From the NCBI RefSeq assembly GCF_020026895.1, contig NZ_JAINZW010000004.1, positions 186,001-250,000 on the forward strand: a stretch of 64,000 nt of DNA, written 5' to 3'. Below, one piece after another: positions 11,056 to 21,461 of this stretch; the stretch's first letter is position 1, and the number at the start of each line of letters is the position of its first letter. The DNA comes from Novilysobacter selenitireducens. GTDB lineage: Bacteria > Pseudomonadota > Gammaproteobacteria > Xanthomonadales > Xanthomonadaceae. The translations under genes and the position numbers were made by a program. The notes under the pieces were generated by a model. That model did not search any database. It saw only the letters and a list, made by a program, of their open reading frames with translations, and was not told the origin of the DNA.

Positions 11056-13113
11056 ATGGCGATCTCCAAACTCCATCTGCTGATCATCGTGCTCGCGCCG
11101 CTGCTCGGCTCGATCATCGCCGGGCTGTTCGGCCGGCAGGTCGGGCGCGCGGGTGCGCACGGCGTGACCATCGCCGGCGTCGCCGCCAGCTGCGCGCTGT
11201 CGATCTACGTGCTGTGGCAGCTGGTGGGGCAGGGCGCCGCTCCGTTCAACGAGAACCTCTACACCTGGTTCCAGGTCGGCAACTACGAGGCGCACGTCGG
11301 CTTCATGGTCGACAAGCTGACCGCGATGATGATGGTCGTGGTGACCTTCGTGTCGCTGCTGGTGCACATCTACACCATCGGCTACATGCACGAGGATCCG
11401 GGCTACCAGCGGTTCTTCAGCTACATCTCGCTGTTCACCTTCTCGATGCTCATGCTGGTGATGAGCAACAACTTCCTGCAGCTGTTCTTCGGCTGGGAAG
11501 CGGTGGGCCTGGTGTCGTACCTGCTGATCGGCTTCTGGTTCAAGAAGCCCACGGCGGTGTTCGCCAACCTCAAGGCGTTCCTGGTCAACCGCGTCGGCGA
11601 CTTCGGCTTCCTGCTGGGCATTGCCGGCGTTCTGCTGATGTTCGGCACGCTCGACTACGCCACCGTGTTCGCCAACGCGCTGAACATCCAGGGCTCGACC
11701 ATCACTATCTTCGCCGGCCATGAATGGTCGGTGGCGACGCTGATCTGCATCTGCTTGTTCATCGGCGCCATGGGCAAGTCGGCGCAGGTGCCGCTGCACG
11801 TGTGGCTGCCTGACTCGATGGAAGGCCCGACGCCGATCTCCGCGCTGATCCACGCCGCGACCATGGTCACGGCCGGCATCTTCATGGTCGCGCGCATGTC
11901 GCCGTTGTTCGAGATGTCCGAGACCGCGCTGAACTTCGTGCTGTTCATCGGTGCGACGACCGCGCTGTTCACCGGCCTGATCGGCATCGTGCAAAACGAC
12001 ATCAAGCGCGTCGTCGCGTATTCCACGCTATCGCAGCTGGGCTACATGACCGTGGCGCTGGGCGTGTCGGCGTATTCGGCGGCCGTGTATCACCTGATGA
12101 CCCACGCCTTCTTCAAGGCGCTGCTGTTCCTGGCGGCGGGCTCGGTGATCATCGGCATGCACCACGAGCAGGACATGCGGAAGATGGGTGGCCTGCGCAA
12201 GTACATGCCGATCACCTACTGGACCAGCCTGCTGGGCACGCTGGCACTGGTCGGCACGCCGTTCTTCAGCGGCTTCTATTCGAAGGACACGATCATCGAG
12301 GCTGCGCACCACGCCGCCGAGGGTGGAGGCTGGATCGGCCAGTACGGCTACTGGGCCGTGTTGCTGGGCGCGTTCGTGACCGCGTTCTACAGCTTCCGCC
12401 TGCTGTACATGACGTTCCACGGCAGGGAGCGCTTCCGCGACGTGGCCCATGACGCGCACGGCCACGACGACCACGCGCACGATGACCACCACCACGGCCC
12501 GCACGAGCCGCACGAGTCGCCGTGGGTGGTGACCGTGCCGCTGATCCTGCTGGCCATCCCTTCGGTGCTGATCGGCTTCTTCACCGTCGGCCCGATGCTC
12601 TTCGGCACCGACTGGAGCGGGCACGTCGAGCAACTGCCGTTCTTCCTCGGAGCCATCGACGTCGCCGCCGCGCGCGACACCGTCGCGATGGTCAAGGAGG
12701 CGGTGTGGCACGGTCCGACCGCGTTCGCGCTGCACGGCTTCGTCGCGCCGGCCTTCTGGCTGGCCTTCGCGGGCTTCGCGCTTGCCACGGTGATGTACTG
12801 GTGGAAGCCGGAACTGGCGACCCGCGCGCGCCGTGTCTTCGCGCTGCCGGTCCGGGTGCTGGAGAACAAATACGGATTCGACAAGCTCTGGATCGACGGC
12901 TTTGCCGGTGGCGGCCTGCGCCTGGGCCGCGTGTCGCGGGCGGTCGATTCCAACCTGATCGATGGCGTGGCCGTCAACGGCAGCGCCCGCCTGGTGGACT
13001 TCGTCGCCGGCCTGACCCGCCGCGTGCAGTCCGGATTCCTCTACCACTACGCGTTCGCGATGATCCTCGGCCTGATCGTTTTGCTGGCCGTGCTGATCCG
13101 TACCCTGAGCTGA
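11056..13113 (+). CDS. nuoL: NADH-quinone oxidoreductase subunit L
   Basis: NuoL is the distal antiporter-like proton-pumping subunit of complex I with a long lateral helix. The 685-residue protein shows the antiporter core FFGWEAVGLVSYLLIGFW, the region VPLHVWLPDSMEGPTPISAL, and NDIKRVVAYSTLSQLGYM with the conserved lysine. A His/Asp-rich cytoplasmic loop (about residues 464-488) interrupts the C-terminal part. The start ATG 11056 follows the hairpin insert and has only a weak ribosome binding site (GGAACC). Confidence 0.95.
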   Translation: MAISKLHLLIIVLAPLLGSIIAGLFGRQVGRAGAHGVTIAGVAASCALSIYVLWQLVGQGAAPFNENLYTWFQVGNYEAHVGFMVDKLTAMMMVVVTFVSLLVHIYTIGYMHEDPGYQRFFSYISLFTFSMLMLVMSNNFLQLFFGWEAVGLVSYLLIGFWFKKPTAVFANLKAFLVNRVGDFGFLLGIAGVLLMFGTLDYATVFANALNIQGSTITIFAGHEWSVATLICICLFIGAMGKSAQVPLHVWLPDSMEGPTPISALIHAATMVTAGIFMVARMSPLFEMSETALNFVLFIGATTALFTGLIGIVQNDIKRVVAYSTLSQLGYMTVALGVSAYSAAVYHLMTHAFFKALLFLAAGSVIIGMHHEQDMRKMGGLRKYMPITYWTSLLGTLALVGTPFFSGFYSKDTIIEAAHHAAEGGGWIGQYGYWAVLLGAFVTAFYSFRLLYMTFHGRERFRDVAHDAHGHDDHAHDDHHHGPHEPHESPWVVTVPLILLAIPSVLIGFFTVGPMLFGTDWSGHVEQLPFFLGAIDVAAARDTVAMVKEAVWHGPTAFALHGFVAPAFWLAFAGFALATVMYWWKPELATRARRVFALPVRVLENKYGFDKLWIDGFAGGGLRLGRVSRAVDSNLIDGVAVNGSARLVDFVAGLTRRVQSGFLYHYAFAMILGLIVLLAVLIRTLS

Positions 13114-13126
13114 CAAGGACCGAGCT

Positions 13127-14665
13127 GTGACGACCCCCGAGCCCTTGAGCGGCACCTTCCCCCTGTTGAGCCTGCTGATCTGGCTGCCGATCCTCGGTGG
13201 CGTGTTGACGCTGGCGTTCGGCAACGCGCGTGCCAATGCGGCGCGGTGGTTCGCCACCGGCGTGGCGGTGTTGACGCTGCTGGCCAGCGTGCTGCTGTTC
13301 ACCGGCTTCGACATGGCCTACGCCGGCATGCAGTTCGCCGAGAACCGCGCCTGGGTGCCGGCCTACGACATCCGCTACGCACTCGGCGCGGACGGCATCT
13401 CGGTCGCGCTGATCGGCCTGACCACGCTGACCTCATTGCTGGTGCTGATCAGCGCGTGGACCTCGATCGACAAGCGCGTCAGCCAGTACTACGCCGCCTT
13501 CCTGATCCTGGAAGGCCTGATGATCGGCGTGTTCTCGGCGCTGGACGCGATCCTGTTCTACGTGTTCTTCGAGGGCATGCTGATCCCGATGTTCATCATC
13601 ATCGGTGTCTGGGGCGGCCCGCGTCGCGTCTATGCGTCGGTGAAGTTCTTTCTTTACACGTTCCTCGGCTCGGTGTTCATGCTGGTCGGGTTGATCTACC
13701 TGTACCTGAAGGGCGGCAGCTGGCAGCTGGCCGACCTGTACCAGTTGCCGCTGACGGCGACCGAGCAGATGTGGATCTTCTTCGCGTTCCTGGCCGCGTT
13801 CGCGGTCAAGGTGCCGATGTTCCCGGTGCACACCTGGTTGCCCGACGCGCACGTCGAGGCCCCGACCGCCGGTTCGGTCGTGCTGGCGGCGATCATGCTG
13901 AAGATCGGTGGCTACGGCTTCCTGCGCTTCACCCTGCCGGTGGTGCCGGACGCGTCGCAGGAGTGGGCGTGGCTGGTGATCGCGCTGAGCCTGATCGCGG
14001 TGGTCTACGTCGGCCTGGTGGCGCTGGTGCAGGACGACATGAAGAAGCTGATCGCGTACTCGTCGATCTCGCACATGGGCTTCGTCACGCTCGGCACGTT
14101 CATCGCGTTCGCGCTGGTGCGTGATTACGGCAACTACGACGCCGCACGCCTGGGCCTGCAGGGCGCGATGGTGCAGATGATCAGCCACGGCTTCATCTCC
14201 GGCGCGATGTTCACCTGCGTCGGCGTGCTGTACGACCGCATGCACAGCCGCATGATCAAGGACTACGGCGGCGTCGCCAACGTGATGCCGTGGTTCGCGG
14301 TGTTCTTCGTGCTGTTCGCCATGGCCAACTCCGGCCTGCCGGGCACGTCGGGCTTCGTCGGCGAGTTCATGGTGATCCTGGCCAGCTTCCAAACCCACCC
14401 GCTGATCGCCTTCGCGGCGGCCACCACGCTGATCATCGGCGCGGGCTACACGCTGTGGCTGGTCAAGCGCGTGCTGTGGGGCGAGGTCGGCAACGCGCAC
14501 GTGGCGGCGCTGAAGGACGTCAACGCGCGCGAGGCCACGGTGCTGGGCGTGTTCGCCGCCGGCGTGCTGGTGCTGGGCCTGTGGCCCAAGCCGCTGACCG
14601 ACCTGATGGAGCCGGCGATCGCCGAGCTCACCACCCACATCGCCGTCTCCAAGCTGGCGCCTTGA
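13127..14665 (+). CDS. nuoM: NADH-quinone oxidoreductase subunit M
   Basis: NuoM is the middle antiporter-like proton-pumping subunit of the complex I membrane arm. The GTG at 13127, preceded by AAGGAC, yields 512 residues. Conserved features are FYVFFEGMLIPMFIIIGVWG with the essential helix-5 glutamate, KVPMFPVHTWLPDAHVEAPT with the helix-7 lysine, and DDMKKLIAYSSISHMGFV. It lies 13 bp after nuoL and 46 bp before nuoN. Confidence 0.95.
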   Translation: MTTPEPLSGTFPLLSLLIWLPILGGVLTLAFGNARANAARWFATGVAVLTLLASVLLFTGFDMAYAGMQFAENRAWVPAYDIRYALGADGISVALIGLTTLTSLLVLISAWTSIDKRVSQYYAAFLILEGLMIGVFSALDAILFYVFFEGMLIPMFIIIGVWGGPRRVYASVKFFLYTFLGSVFMLVGLIYLYLKGGSWQLADLYQLPLTATEQMWIFFAFLAAFAVKVPMFPVHTWLPDAHVEAPTAGSVVLAAIMLKIGGYGFLRFTLPVVPDASQEWAWLVIALSLIAVVYVGLVALVQDDMKKLIAYSSISHMGFVTLGTFIAFALVRDYGNYDAARLGLQGAMVQMISHGFISGAMFTCVGVLYDRMHSRMIKDYGGVANVMPWFAVFFVLFAMANSGLPGTSGFVGEFMVILASFQTHPLIAFAAATTLIIGAGYTLWLVKRVLWGEVGNAHVAALKDVNAREATVLGVFAAGVLVLGLWPKPLTDLMEPAIAELTTHIAVSKLAP

Positions 14666-14711
14666 GCGCCGCCTGGCCTGCCGCTGGCGGGTCGAACCTA
14701 GAGATTCATCC

Positions 14712-16160
14712 ATGATCATGCCCGTACGATCCGCCGCCGACCTGATGCCCCTGCTCCCGGAGCTGGTGCTGGTGCTCGGTGCCTTCGCACTGCTGATGCT
14801 CGACCTGTTCCTCGACGACCGCCGCCGCGTGGTCACCCACGTCTGCGCGATCGGCCTGCTGCTGGTGGCCGGGCTGATGGTGGCCATGGGCGTGGGCGGG
14901 CAGGGCACGGTGCTGGGCGGCATGTTCGTGCGCGACACCACCGCCGACGTCCTGAAGGTCGGCATCGCGATCGTCTCGGCGATCTCGATGGTCTACGCCT
15001 GGCCCTACCTGCGCGAGCGCGGCCTGTACAAGGGCGAGGTCGCGGTGCTGATGCTGTTCGCCACGCTCGGCATGATGCTGATGGTGTCGGCCAACTCGCT
15101 GGTCATGGTCTACGTCGGCCTGGAGATGCTCGCGCTGTGCTCCTACGCGCTGGTGGTGACCGACCGCGACAGCCCGATCGCGTCCGAGGCCGGCATCAAG
15201 TACTTCGTGCTCGGCGCGCTGGCCTCCGGCCTGCTGCTGTACGGCATGTCGCTGGTCTACGGCGCCACCGGCTCGCTGGACCTGGCCACCATTTCGGCGG
15301 CGGCCGAGGGCAACAGCTCGACCATGCTGGTGACCGGCATCGTGTTCATGGTGGCGGGCATCGCCTTCAAGTTCGGCGCCGCGCCGTTCCACATGTGGCT
15401 GCCGGACGTCTACCACGGCGCCCCCACGGCCATCACCATCTTCATCGCCGCCGCGCCCAGCCTGGCGTCGTTCGGCATGGCCTACCGGTTGCTGCAGGAA
15501 GCCGGCGGCCCGCTGTCGGGCCACTGGCAGCTGATGCTCGGCGGACTGGCCGCGATTTCGCTGGTGATCGGCAACCTCAGCGCGCTGGTGCAGACCAACA
15601 TCAAGCGCATGCTGGCGTACTCCACCGTGTCCCACGTCGGCTTCCTCTTCATGGGCCTGGCCGGTGGCGAATCGGGCATGGCCGCGGCAATGTTCTATGC
15701 GCTCAACTATGCGCTGACCACGGCGGCCGGCTTCGGTGCGGTGGTGGTGCTGTCGCGCAAGGGCTTCGAGGCCGACCGCATCGAGGACTTCAAGGGCCTC
15801 AATGCGCGCAGCCCGATGCTCGCGCTGATGGTGCTGTTCGTGATGGCCTCGCTCGCCGGCGTCCCGCCGTTCCTGGGCTTCTGGGCCAAGCTGGCCGTGC
15901 TGCAGGCCGCGCTTGAGGGCGGGATGATGTGGCTGGCCATTGTCGGCATCGTGTTCACCGTGATCGGCGCGTTCTACTACCTGCGCGTTATCAAGGCGAT
16001 GTACTTCGACGAGCCCGCCGGCGACGTGCCGGCACCGAGCTCGCACCGCCCGCTGCGCTGGACCTTCGGACTCAACGCGCTGGCGCTGCTGGTGCTGGGC
16101 CTGGGCTGGAGCCCGATCATGGCGTGGTGCCAGCGGGCGTTCGAGGTTGCCGCGGGCTGA
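14712..16160 (+). CDS. nuoN: NADH-quinone oxidoreductase subunit N
   Basis: NuoN is the proximal antiporter-like subunit and the last gene of the operon. The 482-residue protein contains NSLVMVYVGLEMLALCSYAL with the conserved glutamate, KFGAAPFHMWLPDVYHGAP with the lysine, and TNIKRMLAYSTVSHVGFLF. ATG 14712 is chosen; ATG 14718 is nearly equivalent. No rho-independent terminator is seen between its stop and the metY promoter 80 bp downstream, so some read-through into the next operon is possible. Confidence 0.95.
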   Translation: MIMPVRSAADLMPLLPELVLVLGAFALLMLDLFLDDRRRVVTHVCAIGLLLVAGLMVAMGVGGQGTVLGGMFVRDTTADVLKVGIAIVSAISMVYAWPYLRERGLYKGEVAVLMLFATLGMMLMVSANSLVMVYVGLEMLALCSYALVVTDRDSPIASEAGIKYFVLGALASGLLLYGMSLVYGATGSLDLATISAAAEGNSSTMLVTGIVFMVAGIAFKFGAAPFHMWLPDVYHGAPTAITIFIAAAPSLASFGMAYRLLQEAGGPLSGHWQLMLGGLAAISLVIGNLSALVQTNIKRMLAYSTVSHVGFLFMGLAGGESGMAAAMFYALNYALTTAAGFGAVVVLSRKGFEADRIEDFKGLNARSPMLALMVLFVMASLAGVPPFLGFWAKLAVLQAALEGGMMWLAIVGIVFTVIGAFYYLRVIKAMYFDEPAGDVPAPSSHRPLRWTFGLNALALLVLGLGWSPIMAWCQRAFEVAAG

Positions 16161-16241
16161 TCGGTCGTGTGGTTTAGCGGTGCGCGCCGTTGCGTGCATT
16201 GCGTGGCAAGCGCGTTATTCGCATTCGACAGTGAATAGGGC

Positions 16242-16270
16242 TTGCGTGAAAAAGACGCCGTCCATATAAT
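16242..16270 (+). promoter_or_regulatory. Sigma70 promoter of metY-rimP-nusA-infB operon
   Basis: TTGCGT (16242-16247) and a perfect TATAAT (16265-16270) are separated by 17 bp, placing the transcription start about 5 nt before the mature tRNA. The surroundings (16180-16270) are clearly more AT-rich than the neighbouring genes. Confidence 0.85.
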
Positions 16271-16281
16271 GGGCGGCCTGA

Positions 16282-16358
16282 TGCGGGGTGGAGCAGTCTG
16301 GCAGCTCGTCGGGCTCATAACCCGAAGGTCGCAGGTTCAAATCCTGCCCCCGCTACCA
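16282..16358 (+). tRNA. metY: Initiator tRNA-fMet (anticodon CAT)
   Basis: This is a 77-nt tRNA with an encoded CCA. Initiator hallmarks are an unpaired position 1-72 (T1 against T72) and three consecutive G-C pairs in the anticodon stem (TCGGG/CCCGA) flanking loop CTCATAA. It heads the rimP-nusA-infB operon exactly as metY does in E. coli, which links initiator tRNA supply to the synthesis of IF2 and NusA. Confidence 0.96.
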
Positions 16359-16396
16359 GCTTCGGCCGTGGATTCCAGTTCTTCCGGAGTCCACAG

Positions 16397-16422
16397 GAAA
16401 GCCTCTTCGAGGCTTTCTTTTT
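16397..16422 (+). terminator. Rho-independent terminator/attenuator after metY
   Basis: A 9-bp stem GAAAGCCTC/GAGGCTTTC with loop TTC is followed by five T residues. It lies between metY and rimP, so it probably separates abundant tRNA transcripts from the less abundant rimP-nusA-infB messages. Confidence 0.85.
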
Positions 16423-16441
16423 GGCCTGCAGCCTGGGCTTG

Positions 16442-16512
16442 GTGATGCGCTCTGCTCGCGCATCACGCCGACATCCAGCGGTACGGACAAGGGGCCCAAT
16501 GGGCCCTTTGTC
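16442..16512 (+). promoter_or_regulatory. Tandem leader hairpins before rimP
   Basis: Two further stems follow the terminator: GTGATGCG/CGCATCAC (16442-16449/16459-16466) and a 12-bp stem (16486-16497 pairing with 16501-16512, one G-T pair, loop AAT) followed by GTTTCC. The second resembles a weak terminator. In E. coli the nusA operon is controlled by NusA-dependent termination in this leader; a similar attenuation role here is an inference. Confidence 0.55.
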
Positions 16513-16574
16513 GTTTCCGCCTTCCGGCGGTGTCGGCATGTCGCAACGTCAACCAGTCGCAGGAGTTCGAGCGC

Positions 16575-17219
16575 GTGACGCAGAAAGCGAACGAAATCGC
16601 CGCCTTGCTGGCCCCGACGGTGTCGTCGCTGGGCCTGCAGTTGCTGGGCATCGAGTACCTGCCGTCGCCCGGTGGCGCGGTGGTGCGCCTGTACATCGAC
16701 CTGTCCGAGCAGGACCTGGCGGCCGATCCGGAGCGCATGGTGTCGATCGAGGATTGCGAGACCGTCAGCCGCGAAGTGTCTGCGCAGCTCGACGTCGAGG
16801 ACCCGATTAGCGGCAACTACACGCTGGAAGTGTCGTCCCCGGGCGTGGATCGTCCGCTGTTCACCCTGGCCCAGTTCGACCGCTTCGTCGGCGAATCCGC
16901 CAAGGTCGGATTGAAGCTGCCCCAGGACGGGCGCCGGCGGATGCAGGGCGTGATCGTCGCGGTCCGCGGCGACACCGTGGTGCTGGACGTGGACGGCACG
17001 CAGGTCGAGGTATCGGCCGACAACATCGACAAGGCGCGGCTGGTCCCGGACTGGGCGGCGCTGGGTCTGGCGCCCACCAAGCCCGGCAAGGGCAAGGCGG
17101 GCGACGGCGGCAAGAAAGCGCCTGCGCGCGGCAACAAGACAGACGGGGCGTCCGGCGACGCCTCCAACGATATCCACCACCACAAGCCGGCGGCCGACAA
17201 GCCGACCCCGGCGGAGTAA
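16575..17219 (+). CDS. rimP: Ribosome maturation factor RimP
   Basis: RimP binds the 30S precursor and is needed for 16S rRNA processing and late small-subunit assembly. The GTG at 16575 is chosen because AGGAG lies 9 bp upstream and the protein then begins at the normal position ([20 protein letters not shown]). The core includes [19 protein letters not shown] and [15 protein letters not shown]. The product is 214 residues, longer than usual because of a Lys/Gly/Pro-rich tail of about 45 residues ending in a short HHH run. It is the first protein gene after metY and abuts nusA. Confidence 0.94.
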   Translation: MTQKANEIAALLAPTVSSLGLQLLGIEYLPSPGGAVVRLYIDLSEQDLAADPERMVSIEDCETVSREVSAQLDVEDPISGNYTLEVSSPGVDRPLFTLAQFDRFVGESAKVGLKLPQDGRRRMQGVIVAVRGDTVVLDVDGTQVEVSADNIDKARLVPDWAALGLAPTKPGKGKAGDGGKKAPARGNKTDGASGDASNDIHHHKPAADKPTPAE

Positions 17220-17223
17220 CGAG

Positions 17224-18711
17224 ATGAGCAAGGAACTGTTGCTGGTCGTCGACGCGGTCGCCAACGAGAAGGGCGTGCCGCATGACGTGATCTTCGAGGC
17301 CATCGAGGCTGCGCTGGCGTCCGCCGCCAAGAAGCGCTACCACGACGAAGACGTGCTGGTGCGCGTGTCGATCGACCGCAAGGACGGCAGCTACGAGACC
17401 TTCCGCCGCATGGAGGTCGTCGCCGACGACGTGGTGATGGAGTCCCCGGACCGCCAGATCCGCCTGATGGACGCCGTCGACGAAGTCGAGGGCGCCGAGG
17501 TCGGCGACTTCATCGAAGAGCAGATCGAGAACCCGGACTTCGGGCGCATCGCCGCGCAGGCCGCCAAGCAGGTCATCGTCCAGCGCGTGCGCGAGGCCGA
17601 GCGCGCGCAGGTCGTGGACCAGTGGAAGGACCGCGTCGGCGAGCTGGTCACCGGCATCGTCAAGCGCGTGGAGCGCGGCAATATCTATGTCGACCTGGGC
17701 GGCAACGCCGAGGCGATCATCTCCAAGGACAAGGGCATCCCGCGCGACGTGTTGCGCGCCGGCGACCGCGTCCGCGGCTACCTGTTCGACGTGCGTTCCG
17801 AGCCTCGCGGCCCGCAGCTGTTCATCAGCCGCGCCGCGCCGGAATTCATGATGGAGCTGTTCAAGCTGGAGGTGCCGGAAGTCGGCCAGGGCCTGGTGTC
17901 GATCAAGGCCTGCGCCCGCGACCCGGGCGATCGCGCCAAGATCGCCGTGCTGGCCCATGACAACCGCACCGACCCGATCGGCGCGTGCATCGGCATGCGC
18001 GGTTCGCGCGTGCAGGCCGTGAGCAACGAGCTCAACGGCGAGCGCGTGGACATCGTGCTGTGGTCGGACAACCCGGCGCAGTTCGTCATCAATGCCATGG
18101 CCCCGGCCGAGGTGCAGTCGATCGTCGTAGACGAGGACAAGCATTCGATGGACCTTGCGGTGGCCGAGGACCGGCTCGCCCAGGCCATCGGCAAGGGCGG
18201 CCAGAACGTGCGCCTGGCCAGCCGCATGACCGGCTGGCAGCTCAACGTGATGACCGCCGACCAGGTGCAGGCCAAGAGCGAGTCCGAGCAGGCCGCCGCG
18301 CGCGAGCTGTTCCAGGCCAAGCTCGAGGTCGACGAGGAGATCGCCGGCATCCTGGTGTCGGAAGGCTTCAGCACGGTCGAGGAAATCGCCTACGTGCCGG
18401 TCGGCGAGCTGCTGGCCGTGGAGGGCTTCGACGAGGACATCGTCGAGGAACTGCGCGCCCGCGCCCGCGACGCCCTGCTCAACGACGCCCTGGCGGCCGA
18501 GGAGGAGCTCGACGAGCACCAGCCGGCCGAGGACCTGTTGACGCTGGAAGGCATGGACGACGAGCTGGCCTACCAGCTGGCCGCGCGCGGCGTCGTCACC
18601 CGTGACGACCTGGCCGACCTCGCCACCGACGAGCTCACCGACATCGAAGGCATGGACGAGGAGCGCGCCGCGGCACTGATCATGGAAGCGCGCAAGCACT
18701 GGTTCGAGTAA
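17224..18711 (+). CDS. nusA: Transcription termination/antitermination protein NusA
   Basis: NusA binds RNA polymerase and modulates pausing, intrinsic termination and antitermination. The 495-residue protein has the N-terminal polymerase-binding domain (1-125), an S1 domain (about 135-200; GIVKRVERGNIYVDLGGNAE), and KH1/KH2 (about 230-345; IGACIGMRGSRVQAVSNEL and AIGKGGQNVRLASRMTGWQ). Two acidic C-terminal repeats follow (around VEGFDEDIVEEL and LEGMDDELAYQL), as in proteobacterial NusA that binds the alpha subunit. It sits 4 bp after rimP. Confidence 0.96.
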   Translation: MSKELLLVVDAVANEKGVPHDVIFEAIEAALASAAKKRYHDEDVLVRVSIDRKDGSYETFRRMEVVADDVVMESPDRQIRLMDAVDEVEGAEVGDFIEEQIENPDFGRIAAQAAKQVIVQRVREAERAQVVDQWKDRVGELVTGIVKRVERGNIYVDLGGNAEAIISKDKGIPRDVLRAGDRVRGYLFDVRSEPRGPQLFISRAAPEFMMELFKLEVPEVGQGLVSIKACARDPGDRAKIAVLAHDNRTDPIGACIGMRGSRVQAVSNELNGERVDIVLWSDNPAQFVINAMAPAEVQSIVVDEDKHSMDLAVAEDRLAQAIGKGGQNVRLASRMTGWQLNVMTADQVQAKSESEQAAARELFQAKLEVDEEIAGILVSEGFSTVEEIAYVPVGELLAVEGFDEDIVEELRARARDALLNDALAAEEELDEHQPAEDLLTLEGMDDELAYQLAARGVVTRDDLADLATDELTDIEGMDEERAAALIMEARKHWFE

Positions 18712-18828
18712 GCGCCACGCATCGGACGGGCAGGGGCCCGTCCACGCCGAGTGTGCGGCGGGTCACGGCCCGTCCTACAATCGCCCACTTGGCCGCCCCC
18801 GCGGCGGCCTGAAGAGAACGGATACCGA

Positions 18829-21381
18829 ATGTCGCAGCAAACCACCATCCGCAAGCTGGCCGCCCTGGTGAACACGCCGGTCGAGAAGTTGCTGGAGCAG
18901 CTGGCCACCGCCGGCATGCCCTTCAGCGACCCCGACCAGGTCGTATCGAGCACCGAGAAGGTCAAGCTGCTGGGCTTCCTGCGCCGCACGCACGGCAAGA
19001 CCGACAAGGCCGAAGTGGCCGGCGAGGCGCCGAAGAAGATCACCCTGAGCCGCAGCCGCAAGCAGGAACTGACGGTCGGGGGCGGCAAGAGCCGCTCAAC
19101 CGTCGACGTGGTCGTGCGCAAGAAGGTCACGCTGGTGCGGCCGGATTCGGCCGAGGCCGCGCAGGCAGGCGGCGACGACGAGCGCGCGGAGATCCTGCGC
19201 AAGCTCGAGGAGTCGCGTGCCCGCAACGCCGCCGAGCAGAAGGCGCTTGAGGAATCCGACCGCCGCCGTGCCGAGGAAGCCGAGCGCGAGAAGCGCGAAG
19301 CCGAGGAGGCCGCCCTCCGTGCCGCAGAGGAGGCTAAGCGCGCCGCCGCCGAGCCCGAGGTCATCCCGGTCACCGAGGACCCGCTTCGCAACCAGCCCAG
19401 CAGCCACGGCCACGGCCATCCGCCCAAGCCCCCGGCGCGCAAGGCGCGTACCGGTGCTGCGGCAGAGGAAGAGGACCGCAGCCGCCGCTTCGCAGGCCAG
19501 ATGCACCTGAGTGCATCCGAGCGCGCGCGTCGCTCCAGCAGCACCCGTGGCAAGCCCAAGTCGCGCCGTCAGTCCGACCAGGCCCGCACCGGCACCGGCT
19601 TCACCCGTCCGACCGCGCCGGTCGTGCGCGACGTCGCCATCGGCGAGACCATCACCGTCGCCGAGCTGGCGCAGAAGATGGCACTCAAGGGCGGCGAGCT
19701 GGTCAAGCAGCTGTTCAAGATGGGCGTCATGGCGACCATCAACCAGGTGATCGACCACGACACCGCCGCGCTGGTCACCGAGGAGCTCGGCCACAACGTG
19801 GTCAAGGCTGACGAGGCCGACGTCGAGAACGCGCTGATGGCGCACGTGGAGGAGTCGCAGGGCGAGAAGGCCGCGCGTCCGCCGGTGGTCACCATCATGG
19901 GCCACGTCGACCACGGCAAGACCTCGCTGCTGGATTACATCCGCCGCACCAAGGTCGCCACGGGCGAGGCCGGCGGCATCACCCAGCACATCGGCGCGTA
20001 CCACGTCGAAACCGACAAGGGTGTCATCAGCTTCCTGGATACCCCGGGCCATGCGGCGTTCTCGTCGATGCGCGCCCGCGGCGCCAAGCTCACCGACATA
20101 GTGGTGCTGGTGGTCGCGGCCGACGACGGCGTCAAGCCGCAGACGATCGAGGCGGTCAAGCACGCCAAGGCGGCCGGCGTGCCGCTCATCGTCGCCGTCA
20201 ACAAGATGGACAAGTCGGGCGCCGACCCGATGAAGGTCAAGAACGAGCTGCTCGAGCAGGAAGTCGTGGCCGAGGAGTTCGGCGGTGACACGCAGTTCGT
20301 CGAGCTGTCGGCCAAGACCGGCCAGAACATCGACGGCCTGCTGGACGCGATTTCGCTGCAGGCCGAAGTGCTGGAGCTGCAGGCGGTAATCGACGGCCGC
20401 GCCACCGGCGTTGTGATCGAGTCCTCGCTGGACAAGGGCCGCGGCCCGGTCGCCACGGTGCTGGTCCAGCAGGGCCAGCTGCGCAAGGGCGACTACCTCG
20501 TGTGCGGCGTGCAGTACGGCCGCGTGCGTGCGCTGTTCGACGAGGCCGGCAAGCAGGTCGATTCGGCCGGCCCGTCGATTCCGGTGCAGGTGCTGGGCCT
20601 GTCGGGCGTGCCCGACGCCGGCGACGACTTCGTCGTGGTCGAGGACGAGCGCCTGGCCAAGGACGTCGCGCAGCAGCGCGACACCAAGCGCCGCGACTCG
20701 CGCCTGGTCGCCCAGGCGGGCAACCGCATGGAAGACATCATGGCGCAGATGGGCCAGGCCGAAGGCCAGCTCTCGCTCAACCTTGTGGTCAAGGCCGACG
20801 TGCAGGGTTCGGTGCAGGCGCTGCGCGAGGCGCTCACCGCGCTGTCGACCGACGCGATCCGCATCAACGTCATCGGTTCGGGCGTGGGCGGCATCACCGA
20901 GTCCGACGCGCAGCTGGCGTCGACCTCCAAGGCCACCATCATCGGCTTCAACGTCCGTGCCGACGCCTCCGCGCGCAAGGTCATCGAGACCAACGGCGTG
21001 GACCTGCGCTACTTCTCGATCATCTATGACGTGATCGACCAGGTGAAGCAGGTCGCGTCCGGCATCCTGGGCGTGGAGATCCGCGAGGAGATCATCGGTA
21101 CCGCCGAGGTGCGCGATGTGTTCCGCAGCTCCAAGTTCGGCGCCGTCGCCGGCTGCATGGTGGTCGAGGGCGTGGTCAAGCGCAGCAAGCCGATCCGCGT
21201 GCTGCGCGACAACACCGTCATCTTCGAGGGCGAGCTGGAATCGCTGCGCCGCTTCAAGGAGAACGTCGACGAGGTGCGCGTCAACACCGAGTGCGGCATC
21301 GGCGTGAAGCAGTACAACGACGTGCAGCCGGGCGACCAGATCGAGTGCTTCGAGCGCGTCGAGGTGCAGCGGACGCTGTGA
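18829..21381 (+). CDS. infB: Translation initiation factor IF-2
   Basis: IF2 is the GTPase that brings fMet-tRNA to the 30S subunit and promotes subunit joining. ATG 18829 gives 850 residues. An IF2-N domain at 1-50 is followed by a charged Glu/Ala/Arg-rich linker, a second IF2-N domain (about 270-320), the G domain with GHVDHGKTS at about 358 and NKMD near 458, and C-terminal tRNA-binding domains. A GC-rich leader of 117 bp with two hairpins (GGACGGGC/GCCCGTCC; GGCCGCC/GGCGGCC) separates it from nusA. The operon links it to the initiator tRNA it delivers. Confidence 0.96.
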   Translation: MSQQTTIRKLAALVNTPVEKLLEQLATAGMPFSDPDQVVSSTEKVKLLGFLRRTHGKTDKAEVAGEAPKKITLSRSRKQELTVGGGKSRSTVDVVVRKKVTLVRPDSAEAAQAGGDDERAEILRKLEESRARNAAEQKALEESDRRRAEEAEREKREAEEAALRAAEEAKRAAAEPEVIPVTEDPLRNQPSSHGHGHPPKPPARKARTGAAAEEEDRSRRFAGQMHLSASERARRSSSTRGKPKSRRQSDQARTGTGFTRPTAPVVRDVAIGETITVAELAQKMALKGGELVKQLFKMGVMATINQVIDHDTAALVTEELGHNVVKADEADVENALMAHVEESQGEKAARPPVVTIMGHVDHGKTSLLDYIRRTKVATGEAGGITQHIGAYHVETDKGVISFLDTPGHAAFSSMRARGAKLTDIVVLVVAADDGVKPQTIEAVKHAKAAGVPLIVAVNKMDKSGADPMKVKNELLEQEVVAEEFGGDTQFVELSAKTGQNIDGLLDAISLQAEVLELQAVIDGRATGVVIESSLDKGRGPVATVLVQQGQLRKGDYLVCGVQYGRVRALFDEAGKQVDSAGPSIPVQVLGLSGVPDAGDDFVVVEDERLAKDVAQQRDTKRRDSRLVAQAGNRMEDIMAQMGQAEGQLSLNLVVKADVQGSVQALREALTALSTDAIRINVIGSGVGGITESDAQLASTSKATIIGFNVRADASARKVIETNGVDLRYFSIIYDVIDQVKQVASGILGVEIREEIIGTAEVRDVFRSSKFGAVAGCMVVEGVVKRSKPIRVLRDNTVIFEGELESLRRFKENVDEVRVNTECGIGVKQYNDVQPGDQIECFERVEVQRTL

Positions 21382-21461
21382 TGAAGCCGGGGTCGGGGCC
21401 TGGCGGTCGGATGCTGTAAAGCACCCGGTAGCCGGCCCCTCCAGTCCCAGCCTCCAGCCAC

